DNA from: Pseudomonas mandelii
Lineage (GTDB): Bacteria; Pseudomonadota; Gammaproteobacteria; Pseudomonadales; Pseudomonadaceae
Direction: 5' to 3'
DNA length: 64,000 nt
NCBI RefSeq assembly: GCF_900106065.1
Contig: NZ_LT629796.1
Coordinates: 3,193,501-3,257,500, forward strand
Shown here: piece after piece, positions 26,125 through 34,386 of the stretch
Position numbering within the stretch: position 1 is the stretch's first letter
Layout: every line of letters starts with the position of its first letter
Notes under the pieces: generated by a model
The model's input: the letters and a program-made list of their open reading frames with translations, nothing else
What the model was told of the DNA's origin: nothing
Databases searched by the model: none
Position numbers and translations under genes: made by a program

Positions 26125-27890
26125 GGAGCATCCTCCAGCAGGAAGTTCGCCGCGCTGTAGCCATAGAACTTGTTGATGTCGCTGGCACCGGAATGCGCCT
26201 TGCTGAACAGGCTGCCGGCGCTGAGCAGGTATTTCACCGGCAGTTTCGGGCTGTCGAGCAGCCATTGACGCGCGTCGTCACAGTCGATGCCTTCTGCTTC
26301 GAGATGTTGCAGACAGGTCATGAGACGCTGACGCAGCGTGCCGTACAGACCGGATCGAGAGGCCAGGCCTGCGGTCGCTATCGCTTCCAGGATCGCAACA
26401 ATATTCAGCTGCAAGGTGATGGTGCAGAACATCTCGGCCAACGGTTGGCTGCTGTCGACGCGAATGCGCTCGTCCTGCAAGACTGCCGGCAGATCAGCGA
26501 GATCCGGGCACGCATGGGTGAAGCGCTGAGGCCACAGGCGAGCGGCGTCGTTGTCCTTCATCAGCAGGCGCAATGGCTGACCTTGTTCGAACATCAAGAC
26601 GGCGTTCTGCTGGTTGGCCTCCAGCGCGATGCCGTAATGCAGCCACAACCGCAGATGGACCTGCAGCAGCAGATCGAGATAATCGTCCAGCCAGTGTTGC
26701 AACGAACCTGCGTAGAAGCGCTCGGCCAACTGTTCGAGGAAAAGGCGTCCATCGGCAAGCGGACTGGCCAACGCGGCGACAGGTACGAGTGTGGTGTTCT
26801 CAAGACCCGTCGGGTAACGGCGCACGATATAGGCTAGGTGACGACTTTCGTCGGCATGACCACCGTGTTTTTCGTCAACGTGCAGATAACGTGACGCCAG
26901 TGCCGGATCGCGCTCGGTCAAGGCCTGCAGGGTGGTCTGGAACCAGTGACCGTCGTATAGGGTGCTGGGCTTGATCAGGCGCAAATTGCGCGCACCGAGC
27001 GTGCTGACTAACAACGGTAGTTTGATGTGCCACTGAGGTTGATTGATGCAGACCACCGTGCGCACGGACAGCGTAGGTTCGACCTGCATGGCCGAACGTG
27101 GAGCCTTGAGCGTTCCTTCAGGCAGGCCGTATTGCTCCAGTTCGCCCCATGTCAGCGGGTGTACTGGCAGTAATGAATGGCTGTTTTGCAAGGTCGGTGA
27201 CAAGCCGACGTCCTCGAAGTCCGGCCAGTGCAGCGGCTGTGGGCTGGTCAGGGTCAGGGCGTTGTTGGGAATCGCCAGCCAGTTGAGTTCGAAGCGCGGC
27301 GCAAACTCCGGCGCGTAGCCTTTGAGCGCGGCGGCATCGAAGCCGCTTTTGGCCCGCGCCGTTGGATAAAACGGGTGATCCAGGTAGCTCGCCAGTTGAT
27401 CGATCTTCAGCAGCCTCTGCGACCAGTCTTTCAGGGCAGTCACGTCGCTCAGCGCAGGGCCATGCTGGCGATACGCCTGATTGCACAGGGTCCGGTGTTC
27501 GGTCGCGCAATCCGCTTCTTTCAGGTACGCCGCGAACAGCGTCAGACTTTCTTCGTCCAGACCGTGGCTCAGGTGGCCCAGCCAGAGCCCGTAGCCGTGT
27601 TGAACCTCGCCGTGGCTTTGCGGCGACACTTTGATCCAGGCGTCGCCTGTACCGATCCAGTCCTGCAACGGATACGCCTTGACCACCGGCAGCCATAGTT
27701 CGTCGGCGCCCAGATGGGCGATTCGCAGCCAGCTTGCGTCGGGCTGATGCTGCAAGTGTTGACTCAGTTCTTCCGGCAGCCGACAAATCTGTCCTGTGCT
27801 GACGATCCCTCGGATGTCCTCGCGCAGGCAGCAATCGATGATGCGTCGAGTAATGAACGCCTGATCCGCGGCGTCCGGATACAGGCTCAT
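26109..27890 (-). CDS. pvsB: IucA/IucC-type NIS siderophore synthetase, PvsB-like
   Basis: A 593-residue synthetase from the ATG at 27890, whose ATGA overlaps the stop of the ATP-grasp gene. Motifs of the family are HPFYPTARAKSGF, LLPVHPLTWGEL, SVRTVVCINQPQWHIKLPL and the C-terminal LLMKDNDAARLWP region that replaces the usual RDLEG. It differs clearly from the PvsD-like enzyme of the same operon, as expected for the two condensation steps of vibrioferrin assembly. Activity on citrate versus 2-oxoglutarate-derived intermediates cannot be settled here. Confidence 0.88.
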   Translation of the reverse strand: MSLYPDAADQAFITRRIIDCCLREDIRGIVSTGQICRLPEELSQHLQHQPDASWLRIAHLGADELWLPVVKAYPLQDWIGTGDAWIKVSPQSHGEVQHGYGLWLGHLSHGLDEESLTLFAAYLKEADCATEHRTLCNQAYRQHGPALSDVTALKDWSQRLLKIDQLASYLDHPFYPTARAKSGFDAAALKGYAPEFAPRFELNWLAIPNNALTLTSPQPLHWPDFEDVGLSPTLQNSHSLLPVHPLTWGELEQYGLPEGTLKAPRSAMQVEPTLSVRTVVCINQPQWHIKLPLLVSTLGARNLRLIKPSTLYDGHWFQTTLQALTERDPALASRYLHVDEKHGGHADESRHLAYIVRRYPTGLENTTLVPVAALASPLADGRLFLEQLAERFYAGSLQHWLDDYLDLLLQVHLRLWLHYGIALEANQQNAVLMFEQGQPLRLLMKDNDAARLWPQRFTHACPDLADLPAVLQDERIRVDSSQPLAEMFCTITLQLNIVAILEAIATAGLASRSGLYGTLRQRLMTCLQHLEAEGIDCDDARQWLLDSPKLPVKYLLSAGSLFSKAHSGASDINKFYGYSAANFLLEDAPCNGV

Positions 27891-29086
27891 GCCATCACCC
27901 ATTTCAGGTCGTTCAGAGTCGAATTCAGTTGCGCTTCGAGGCTCACCTCATCCGGCGCGATCAGTCTCAGTACGCCGACGTAGTCCTTGTTGGAATGGCT
28001 GATGGTCACGGTGTCGCCGGTGTTGTGAAGTGCGCGGTAATCGCACCAATGGCCCTCACGTTCGACGTTGAAGCTGGCGCTGGCCTGATCCAGACGCCCC
28101 GAGCGGTCGACCACAAGGTAATGAACGGTTGCTTCGGCTTGCGCCGGTTGCGCGTCGATCAGGCTGTCTCCCAAATACAAAGCGACGATGCGGTCGAACC
28201 AACCCTGTGGCAGCAGCCGATCAAGCAGGAACTCGCGACCATCGCCGATGCTGCGATAGTTGATCTCAACCAGTACCGGGCCTTGGGCGGTCAGAATGAA
28301 CTCGCTGTGGCAAACCCCGAAATTGACCCCGAACGCGGCCACTTGAGCCAGCGCGCCGGCGCGCTGCGCGCGGCTGAGTTGTCCATTCCAGCGTGCGGCG
28401 AGTTCTACGAAATGCGGCGGTGCTGAAAGGGTGACGTCGAAGCCACCGATGGCTTGCAGGTTGCGCCCGTCGCCCAGTGTCTCGAGGGTGAATAAAGGAC
28501 CTTCCATGTACGCCTCCAGCAACAACGCCCGGTCCGGTTGCTGCTGCCAGAACTGTTTGCAGTAAACGGCCAGATCGGCGGCGTTGTGACACAGTCTGAC
28601 GTCCAGGCTGGCGACGCCTTCACGAGGCTTGGCGACCACCGGCCATGGCGCATCGGTCGGCAGTTTGGAATTCGATGTAATCACCTGGAACCATGGGCCG
28701 GGCAAGCCGAGACGTTGCATGCGCTCGCGCATGGCCGCCTTGTTCTTTGCCGCATAGCACAGTCGCCAGTCCTTGCCGGGGCATTCGAATATCTCGGCCA
28801 CCATTGCTGTCGCGGTCTGCAGGTGATCGCTGTTGGAGAACACTGCGGCGGGGCGCAAACCCTGGCTGTTGAGTGTCTCGACGACCGCTAGCGGATTGAA
28901 CACATCACATTCGATAACGTGCAGCTCATCCGGCGAAATGTGCGAGGTGGCGAGCAGGCGCCGGTGTTCCTGAGCGTGGTCGGTGATCACCACGATCGGC
29001 AACCCGCGTTTGTGCGCGGCAGGCAGGAAACCCTCAAGAATGGCAGGGTGGGCGACGTGGGCAAGAATGACGAATGGGCGTTGCAT
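27887..29086 (-). CDS. pvsA: ATP-grasp ligase, PvsA-like
   Basis: A 399-residue ATP-grasp enzyme: an N-terminal pre-ATP-grasp domain (FVILAHVAHPAILEG), then PVVAKPREGVASLDVRL (ATP-binding lysine), LLLEAYMEGPLFTLE and metal-binding VLVEINYRSIGDGRE. ATP-grasp ligases make amide or ester bonds through acyl-phosphates; PvsA is thought to attach alanine in vibrioferrin. AGGAA lies six to seven bases before the ATG. First of the pvsABCDE-ordered genes, 74 bases downstream of the FecA-like receptor gene in the same operon. Confidence 0.85.
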   Translation of the reverse strand: MQRPFVILAHVAHPAILEGFLPAAHKRGLPIVVITDHAQEHRRLLATSHISPDELHVIECDVFNPLAVVETLNSQGLRPAAVFSNSDHLQTATAMVAEIFECPGKDWRLCYAAKNKAAMRERMQRLGLPGPWFQVITSNSKLPTDAPWPVVAKPREGVASLDVRLCHNAADLAVYCKQFWQQQPDRALLLEAYMEGPLFTLETLGDGRNLQAIGGFDVTLSAPPHFVELAARWNGQLSRAQRAGALAQVAAFGVNFGVCHSEFILTAQGPVLVEINYRSIGDGREFLLDRLLPQGWFDRIVALYLGDSLIDAQPAQAEATVHYLVVDRSGRLDQASASFNVEREGHWCDYRALHNTGDTVTISHSNKDYVGVLRLIAPDEVSLEAQLNSTLNDLKWVMA

Positions 29087-29160
29087 GGCAGTTTCCTGGG
29101 GGCAGCAGTTGCCCGTCCCGGAGGATCGGGCACTGGTTTACAAGTGCGCAAGTGCGCGGT

Positions 29161-31269
29161 TTAGAAGCGGTAGTTGACGCCTAGGGTGAGCGAGCGCTCT
29201 GGCGCGGGTTGACGACCCCACGGGCTGGTGTCGATACCGCGGAAGTAGTATTCGCGGTTGAACAGGTTGCTGATGCCCGCGGACGCGGTCAGGACGCTTT
29301 TGTCTGCCAGCTCGAACTCACGCTCAATGGCGGTGTTCCAGACCCAGTAAGCTGGCAGTTTGCCCACACTGGCTGTGGCATCTTCATCGCTGGAGTTGGC
29401 GGCATCGGTGTAAGCGCTGCTGACATACAGGCCGTCAAGGTTGTAGGTCCAGTGCTCGGCAAAACGGTAACGACCGTCAACCGTGAACTGATTGCGCGAG
29501 GAGTACGGCACTTCGTTGCCCTTGAATGTGCCGTTGCGTTGCTTGGCATCGAGGTACGCATAGCTGGCGTGCAGGTCCAGATCAGGTAGAGCTTGCGGCG
29601 TCCAGAAAATCTCGCTCTCGAAACCTTGGTGACGTGTGCTGCCAAGGTTATTGAAGCGGTCAGTCGTGGCGTTGTAGCTGATTTGGTCGTCGAAATCGAT
29701 GCGGTACAAGTTGAAGTCGACGCGCATGCCGTCCCATGGCGTATAGCGCACGCCGGTGTCGTAGTTCCACGCCAGTTCGGCGCCGACATCGCCTTCCTTG
29801 ACGATCTGCGTGACTTGCGGTGGACGCAGGGACTTCTGGGCGTTGGCGTAGACAAACCAGGCGTCGGTCGCCTGGTAACCCACCGTCAGGCCCGGCAGCC
29901 ATTCTTCGGATTTGTTCTCGCGCGAGAACCCGGTGATGCCGTCTGCGTAATCCATGCGGGCGTTTTCGTAGCGCACGCCGGGGGTGATGGTCAGGCGATG
30001 ATCGAGCAGACTGATGGCGTTGCTGAGGTAGAACGCGCGGGCGTCGTCATCGAACTTCCAGTCCCGGAACGGCGTCGTCACGCCGGTAGCGACGCGCTGG
30101 CGGTTGACCTTGTAGTCGATGTCTTCGCTGACATAACGGGCGCCCAGCAACCAGGTCTGGCCAACCGTGTCGCCATCGATGGTGGCACTGATGCGCGGCT
30201 CCGTGCCCCAGACTTTAAAGTCGCGTGGGCCGTCCTGTTTGGTCACCGCCGTACCGTCCGGAGTGAACGGCAGGCCGACTACGAAGTTGCGGTAGCTGTC
30301 GTGGGCGAAGTTGGTCCAGCTGTATTCTACTGAGTCGAACGGCCCCATGGCGCCCAGGCGCTGGGTGTAGGTGCCCCACACGCGATTGGTGTCGCCCTCG
30401 AAGCGGTCCAGCGGACGCGTCGATTGCCGTGGATCATCCTTGTAATCCTGCACGCTGAGTGCTCCGGCCAGGTCCATATCGGCCTTGTAGTGCTGGATAC
30501 CGAAGCTCAGATCGCGATCGTCGTCGATGTTCCACTGGCCGCGCAGACGGTAGTTCTGCACATCGGTCTCGGAGTGCTCGCGCCCGTATTCGCCACCCAG
30601 GGTATTGAGGTCCAGTTGCAGGCCGAAGTTGTCGGTCAGGTAGCCGCCGGTGCCCACATAGTTGTCCCACAACTGGCGCCCGCCAGCATTGAACGTCAAC
30701 TTCTCCTGCAGAGTGGTTTCCCACTCGCGCGGAATCGGCTTGCTGATGAAGTTGATCACCCCGCCAACGTTGTTCGGACCGTATTGCACCGCTGCGCCCC
30801 CACGCACGACATCAATACGGTCTACAGTGGCCATGGTCACTGGAAACAGCGACAGACCCGTCTGGCCGTACGGCGCCAGTGCTAGTGGAATGCCATCCGA
30901 CAACGCTTGAATCCGGCCGCTACGACTCTCGTACAGCCCGCGTACCGATATCTGTGGCAAGGCGCCGGTGCCGGTTTCGTCAAAGATCTTGATGCCCGGT
31001 ACCCGTTGCAGCGCGTCGTCCACACCGCGGACGCTGGCTTTTTTCAGTTCGCTGGAGTCGACAACGCTGCGACTGCCGGCATAGGTACGCACCTCCTGAT
31101 CGCTGGCCGTCCCGAGAACGTCACCCTGAATCATCATGGGTGCCAGTTCCATGTTACTGGCAGGTCTGGTGGACAAATCGACGGGTTGATCGGCGGCCAC
31201 GGCACCGTGACAGATGCCCAAAGTGATAAGACTGAGTGAAAAATGTAGGGAGTTTGTTGTTGTTTTCAT
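29161..31269 (-). CDS. TonB-dependent ferric carboxylate siderophore receptor, FecA-like
   Basis: A 702-residue outer-membrane receptor with a signal peptide (about 1-25, ending GAVAADQP) and the plug typical of FecA/PvuA/PsuA proteins: PQISVRGLYESRSGRIQALSDGIPLALAPYGQTG and DRIDVVRGGAAVQYGPNNVGGVIN. The barrel ends TLGVNYRF. There is no N-terminal signalling domain, so unlike FecA it should not act on a sigma/anti-sigma pair. It lies directly upstream of the pvsABCDE-like genes and 21 bases after the HpcH/HpaI gene, so it is the likely receptor for the siderophore made here. No strong ribosome-binding site was seen. Confidence 0.9.
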   Translation of the reverse strand: MKTTTNSLHFSLSLITLGICHGAVAADQPVDLSTRPASNMELAPMMIQGDVLGTASDQEVRTYAGSRSVVDSSELKKASVRGVDDALQRVPGIKIFDETGTGALPQISVRGLYESRSGRIQALSDGIPLALAPYGQTGLSLFPVTMATVDRIDVVRGGAAVQYGPNNVGGVINFISKPIPREWETTLQEKLTFNAGGRQLWDNYVGTGGYLTDNFGLQLDLNTLGGEYGREHSETDVQNYRLRGQWNIDDDRDLSFGIQHYKADMDLAGALSVQDYKDDPRQSTRPLDRFEGDTNRVWGTYTQRLGAMGPFDSVEYSWTNFAHDSYRNFVVGLPFTPDGTAVTKQDGPRDFKVWGTEPRISATIDGDTVGQTWLLGARYVSEDIDYKVNRQRVATGVTTPFRDWKFDDDARAFYLSNAISLLDHRLTITPGVRYENARMDYADGITGFSRENKSEEWLPGLTVGYQATDAWFVYANAQKSLRPPQVTQIVKEGDVGAELAWNYDTGVRYTPWDGMRVDFNLYRIDFDDQISYNATTDRFNNLGSTRHQGFESEIFWTPQALPDLDLHASYAYLDAKQRNGTFKGNEVPYSSRNQFTVDGRYRFAEHWTYNLDGLYVSSAYTDAANSSDEDATASVGKLPAYWVWNTAIEREFELADKSVLTASAGISNLFNREYYFRGIDTSPWGRQPAPERSLTLGVNYRF

Positions 31270-31290
31270 GTGGACTACGTTGGCTTATTT

Positions 31291-32055
31291 TTACTGTTGG
31301 AGAGAATGCAGGCGGGCTTTCAATGCGTTATGCAGCAAGCCTCGGTCTTCACCGGCCAGAAAACTTCGGATCCCGCGAGCGCGCCACAGCGTGTTCTGTT
31401 CGGCCGTGCGGGGATTTGCGCAGAAAGGTATTGCGGCGCTGAGGCAGGCATCGGCCATGTTTTGCAGCGTTTGCCAGACTTGAGGATTGAGCGGGTCGGG
31501 GCCCAGATCGAGATCGAGCGACAGATCCAGAGCGCCTTCCATGATCATGCCGACCCCCGGCAGTTGCAGAATCTCGCCGAGAGCGTCGACCCCGGCGCGG
31601 CTTTCGATCATGGGAATAATAGGGGTCTGACGATTGGCCAGATCGATGTATTCGGGTAATGGCAGGCGACCGAAACCGGTAATGCGTCCGCCGGTTATTC
31701 CGCGTTTCCCCAAGGGGGGAAAGAACGCCGCTTCGATGGCGCGCTGAACTTGCGCAGCACTTTCGGTGCGTGAAAGGACAATGGCTTCGATGCCGGCATC
31801 CAGTGCCCGACCGATCAGTTTTTCGTCCACTTGAGGTATGCGCAGCCAAGGCGAAATGCCAGCGGCCTCACACGCGCGGACACAATGCATGATGTCTTCT
31901 TCGGAGCGCAGTAAGTGCTCAAGATCGAGAATCACGAAGTCGTAGCCCGCAAACGCGAGCATTTCGCAGAGCATCGGTGAAGGTAGAGAATTGAGCAAGC
32001 CGTAGACGTTGTTCCCTGCTTGTAACCGGGAAAACACCGGAGAGGTTCGTATCAC
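31291..32055 (-). CDS. HpcH/HpaI aldolase-fold protein, SbnG-like (possible citrate synthase)
   Basis: A 254-residue TIM-barrel enzyme from a GTG at 32055 with AAGGA nine bases upstream. Family motifs: DFVILDLEH near residue 40, PWLRIP, AIVLSRTESAAQV, PIIPMIESRAGVDAL and IMEGALDLSLDL. In staphyloferrin B clusters the same fold (SbnG) makes citrate from oxaloacetate and acetyl-CoA; AcsB in achromobactin clusters is related. As first gene of the Fur-boxed operon it probably supplies citrate for the NIS synthetases. Classical aldolase activity on hydroxy-keto acids cannot be excluded. Confidence 0.8.
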   Translation of the reverse strand: MIRTSPVFSRLQAGNNVYGLLNSLPSPMLCEMLAFAGYDFVILDLEHLLRSEEDIMHCVRACEAAGISPWLRIPQVDEKLIGRALDAGIEAIVLSRTESAAQVQRAIEAAFFPPLGKRGITGGRITGFGRLPLPEYIDLANRQTPIIPMIESRAGVDALGEILQLPGVGMIMEGALDLSLDLDLGPDPLNPQVWQTLQNMADACLSAAIPFCANPRTAEQNTLWRARGIRSFLAGEDRGLLHNALKARLHSLQQ

Positions 32056-32083
32056 TGACGCATATCCTTCAGGGTGGATGCGC

Positions 32084-32102
32084 GCTAATAATAATCATTC
32101 AC
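32084..32102 (-). promoter_or_regulatory. Fur box upstream of the siderophore operon
   Basis: GCTAATAATAATCATTCAC matches the 19-bp Fur consensus at 15 positions, including the core ATAATCATT, and sits 29-47 bases upstream of the first gene of the operon. A neighbouring overlapping half (ACAATCATAA) could extend it. It predicts repression by Fe-Fur of the whole biosynthetic operon. The remaining gap 32103-32352 holds no gene. Confidence 0.72.
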
Positions 32103-32352
32103 AATCATAAGTAAACATTTTTAGTCGCCGATTCGTGATATTCGTGATGGTCCTCATAAAAATCCCGTTCTTGGTGTAATGCTGTTCACTGATTCACCCC
32201 GGATTCCCGCCACGATTCACCCGATGGCATATGAGGGGGCTGGGGCGATTTCTGAGTTTTGTAAACACCTCGTCGAATCTCGGGTATTAATTTCCACTTT
32301 TTAGAAACCTTGACTCTCCAAGGGCCTTATTTTCGCGGTCTAACAAGATTTG

Positions 32353-32371
32353 TTTACATAATTTGGTCGGC
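32353..32371 (-). repeat. right terminal inverted repeat of the element
   Basis: Read inward on the minus strand: GCCGAC (32371-32366), ATTA (32362-32359), GTAAA (32357-32353), the same order as at the left end with slightly different spacing. Nine bases separate it from the deacetylase sequence, against five on the left. Confidence 0.55.
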
Positions 32372-32380
32372 ATAAAGCCC

Positions 32381-32770
32381 GAAACCCGCCGGATAGTCGT
32401 AATGCGCGTGATGGGTGCCTCCGGCCAAATGACAGGCCAGCCCATGTTCCAGCGCCTGTTCTGCCGCAAGCAACGATCCGCCGACCGCCCGCACGGTGCG
32501 TCGGGCCAGCGCTTCGCTCCAGGGCAGGCCGAGGCGCCGCTGGTCTTCGCGGGACAACTCGCCGCTCATGTAGCGTTCGATATAGGCAGCGTCATGGGCG
32601 AGGGCGAGAATCTCCGGGGGGCAGAGCTCCGGGCGCAGCAGGTCGGCGTCCCGGGTCAGGCCGCTGTCCACCAAGTGATCGCGCAGCAGGCGAAATTTGT
32701 CCATGGGGAAGCGGTGATCCGCCGGGAATTCGGGGCTGTAGTCTTCGTGGTAGATCAGCGGCAGCGGCAT
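32381..32770 (-). pseudogene. histone deacetylase family gene, N-terminal fragment
   Basis: Starts MPLPLIYHEDYSPEF at 32770 and codes 130 residues through the catalytic GGTHHAHYDYPAGF, then runs into the mobile element, where an alien tail of eight codons ends at a stop at 32354. The remaining 176 residues are at 13423-13953. Each half lacks essential zinc-site residues, so deacetylase activity should be lost unless the element excises. The frame is open upstream of 32770, but that part overlaps the divergent acetyltransferase gene and is not homologous-looking. Confidence 0.92.
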
Positions 32771-32843
32771 AACGAATTCAGGTAGGAATGAGTGAAGGAT
32801 CCTACCAGCGTTGTAGACTTGCGGCATGGAAAGGGGAGCAAAG

Positions 32844-33413
32844 ATGGAGCCGATACTGGAACTCGAGAGCGCACGACTGCTGTTGCGGCAGTGGCGCGAT
32901 GAGGATTTGCCGGAGTTTGCGGCGATGTGCGCCGATCCACAGGTGATGCGATATTTTCCGGCGCCTTTAAGTCGTCTGGAAAGTGCGTCGCTGATCGGAC
33001 GGATTCGCGGGCATTTTGCCGAACATGGCTTTGGTCTCTGGGCGCTGGAGCGCAAGGACACCGGGGCATTCATCGGTTTCACCGGCCTCGGTGTGGTTGG
33101 TTTCGATGCGCCGTTCACCCCGGCGACCGAAATCGGCTGGCGCCTGGCGCGCGAGCATTGGGGCTTGGGTTATGCCAGTGAGGCGGCGTGGACCGCTCTG
33201 CGCTGCGGCTTTGATCGGTTGGCGCTGCAAGAAGTCGTGTCGTTCACCGCCAAAGACAACCTGCCTTCGGAAAAAGTCATGCAGGCGATCGGCATGCACC
33301 ATGATTCAGCCGATGACTTTGACCATCCCAAGCTCGCGGCCGATCATCCCCTGCGTCACCATGTGCTGTATCGCATCTCCCGTGAACAATGGCTGCAAAC
33401 CTTGCATGGATAA
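32844..33413 (+). CDS. GNAT family N-acetyltransferase, RimJ/RimL-like
   Basis: A 189-residue acetyltransferase from the ATG at 32844, with GGGGAG seven bases upstream; an ATG 18 bases earlier is less well placed. Opening LESARLLLRQWRDEDLPEF, the motif-A region GLGYASEAAWTAL for acetyl-CoA and FTAKDNLPSEKVMQAIGM are those of the Acetyltransf_3 group, which acetylates N-terminal amines or small molecules. Divergent from the interrupted deacetylase gene across only 73 bases. Substrate unknown. Confidence 0.85.
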   Translation: MEPILELESARLLLRQWRDEDLPEFAAMCADPQVMRYFPAPLSRLESASLIGRIRGHFAEHGFGLWALERKDTGAFIGFTGLGVVGFDAPFTPATEIGWRLAREHWGLGYASEAAWTALRCGFDRLALQEVVSFTAKDNLPSEKVMQAIGMHHDSADDFDHPKLAADHPLRHHVLYRISREQWLQTLHG

Positions 33414-33516
33414 GCAGTCACGGACGTTTACAATGGCTGCCATGGGCCTTGGCCATAAACTGAATCGACCGCCGCAGCCAAGACTGCGCGGCAAGCTTTG
33501 TGTGAGGAGAGTCTGA

Positions 33517-34386
33517 ATGAGCCAAGTGTTGGATGATCTGGTCGATTTGCTGACCCTGGAACCGATCGAAGAAAACCTGTTTCGTGGCCGCAGTCAGGAC
33601 CTGGGTTTTCGTCAGTTGTTCGGCGGTCAGGTGATCGGTCAGTCGTTGTCGGCGGCCAGTCAGACAGTCGAAGAAGCGCGCCATGTGCATTCGATGCACG
33701 GTTATTTCCTGCGCCCGGGCGATTCCGCGTTGCCTGTGGTGTATCAGGTTGACCGGGTGCGTGATGGCGGCAGTTTCAGCACGCGTCGGGTGACGGCGAT
33801 CCAGAAAGGCAACCCGATCTTTACCTGCAGCGCCTCGTTCCAGTACGACGAAAAAGGCTTCGAGCATCAGGCCGAGATGCCGACCGTGGTCGGCCCGGAA
33901 AACCTGCCCTCGGAACTGGAACTCACCCAGCAGCGTGCGCACCTGATCCCTGAGCACATGCGCGAGAAATTTCTGTGCCCCAAGCCGATCGAATTCCGAC
34001 CGATCACCGAGAAAGATCCCTACAACCCGCAACCGTCCGATCCGGTCAAGTACGTCTGGTTTCGCGCCGACGGTGCTTTGGCCGACTCTCCGGCGTTGCA
34101 CAAATACCTGCTGGCCTACGCCTCGGACTTCGGTCTGCTGACCACCTCGATGCAGCCCCATGGCAAATCGGTCTGGCAGAAAGACATGCAAGTCGCCAGC
34201 CTCGATCACTCGCTGTGGTTCCATGCGGACCTGCGCGCCGATGACTGGTTGCTGTACGCGATGGACAGCCCCTGGGCCGGCAATTCTCGCGGGTTCACCC
34301 GTGGCAGCGTGTTCAATCGTGCCGGGCAACTGGTGGCTTCGGTGACTCAGGAAGGCTTGATCCGTCACCGCAAGGATTGGGCATGA
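33517..34386 (+). CDS. tesB: acyl-CoA thioesterase II
   Basis: A 289-residue double-hotdog thioesterase: FRGRSQDLGFRQLFGGQVIGQ near the N terminus, HSMHGYFLRPGDS, RRVTAIQKGNPIFT, and in the second half DHSLWFHADLRADDWLLY and RGSVFNRAGQLVASVTQEGL, where the catalytic Asp, Thr and Gln of TesB lie. It hydrolyses medium and long acyl-CoA in the cytoplasm. Length matches the E. coli enzyme. The stop overlaps the start of the HAD phosphatase gene (ATGA), so the two are co-translated. Confidence 0.93.
   Translation: MSQVLDDLVDLLTLEPIEENLFRGRSQDLGFRQLFGGQVIGQSLSAASQTVEEARHVHSMHGYFLRPGDSALPVVYQVDRVRDGGSFSTRRVTAIQKGNPIFTCSASFQYDEKGFEHQAEMPTVVGPENLPSELELTQQRAHLIPEHMREKFLCPKPIEFRPITEKDPYNPQPSDPVKYVWFRADGALADSPALHKYLLAYASDFGLLTTSMQPHGKSVWQKDMQVASLDHSLWFHADLRADDWLLYAMDSPWAGNSRGFTRGSVFNRAGQLVASVTQEGLIRHRKDWA

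Larger units (their letters stand above)
13954..32380. mobile_element. 18.4-kb multi-recombinase element carrying a vibrioferrin-type siderophore cluster
   Basis: Boundaries come from the split deacetylase gene: deleting these bases restores GGTTTC-TGCATCTTC in frame, with no base gained or lost and no target duplication. Both ends read inward as GCCGAC..ATTA..GTAAA (imperfect inverted repeats), 5 bases from the host junction on the left and 9 on the right. From the left come three overlapping tyrosine recombinase genes and a coiled-coil gene (14089-19372). Then, on the opposite strand, follow a TonB receptor and an eight-gene-span siderophore operon (19576-32055). The recombinase block is more AT-rich than host genes, while the cargo resembles Pseudomonas in composition. 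Confidence 0.88.

Noticed and set aside
13954..32380. Integrative conjugative element
   Set aside because: No relaxase, type IV coupling protein or conjugation genes are present; the block has only recombinases and siderophore genes.
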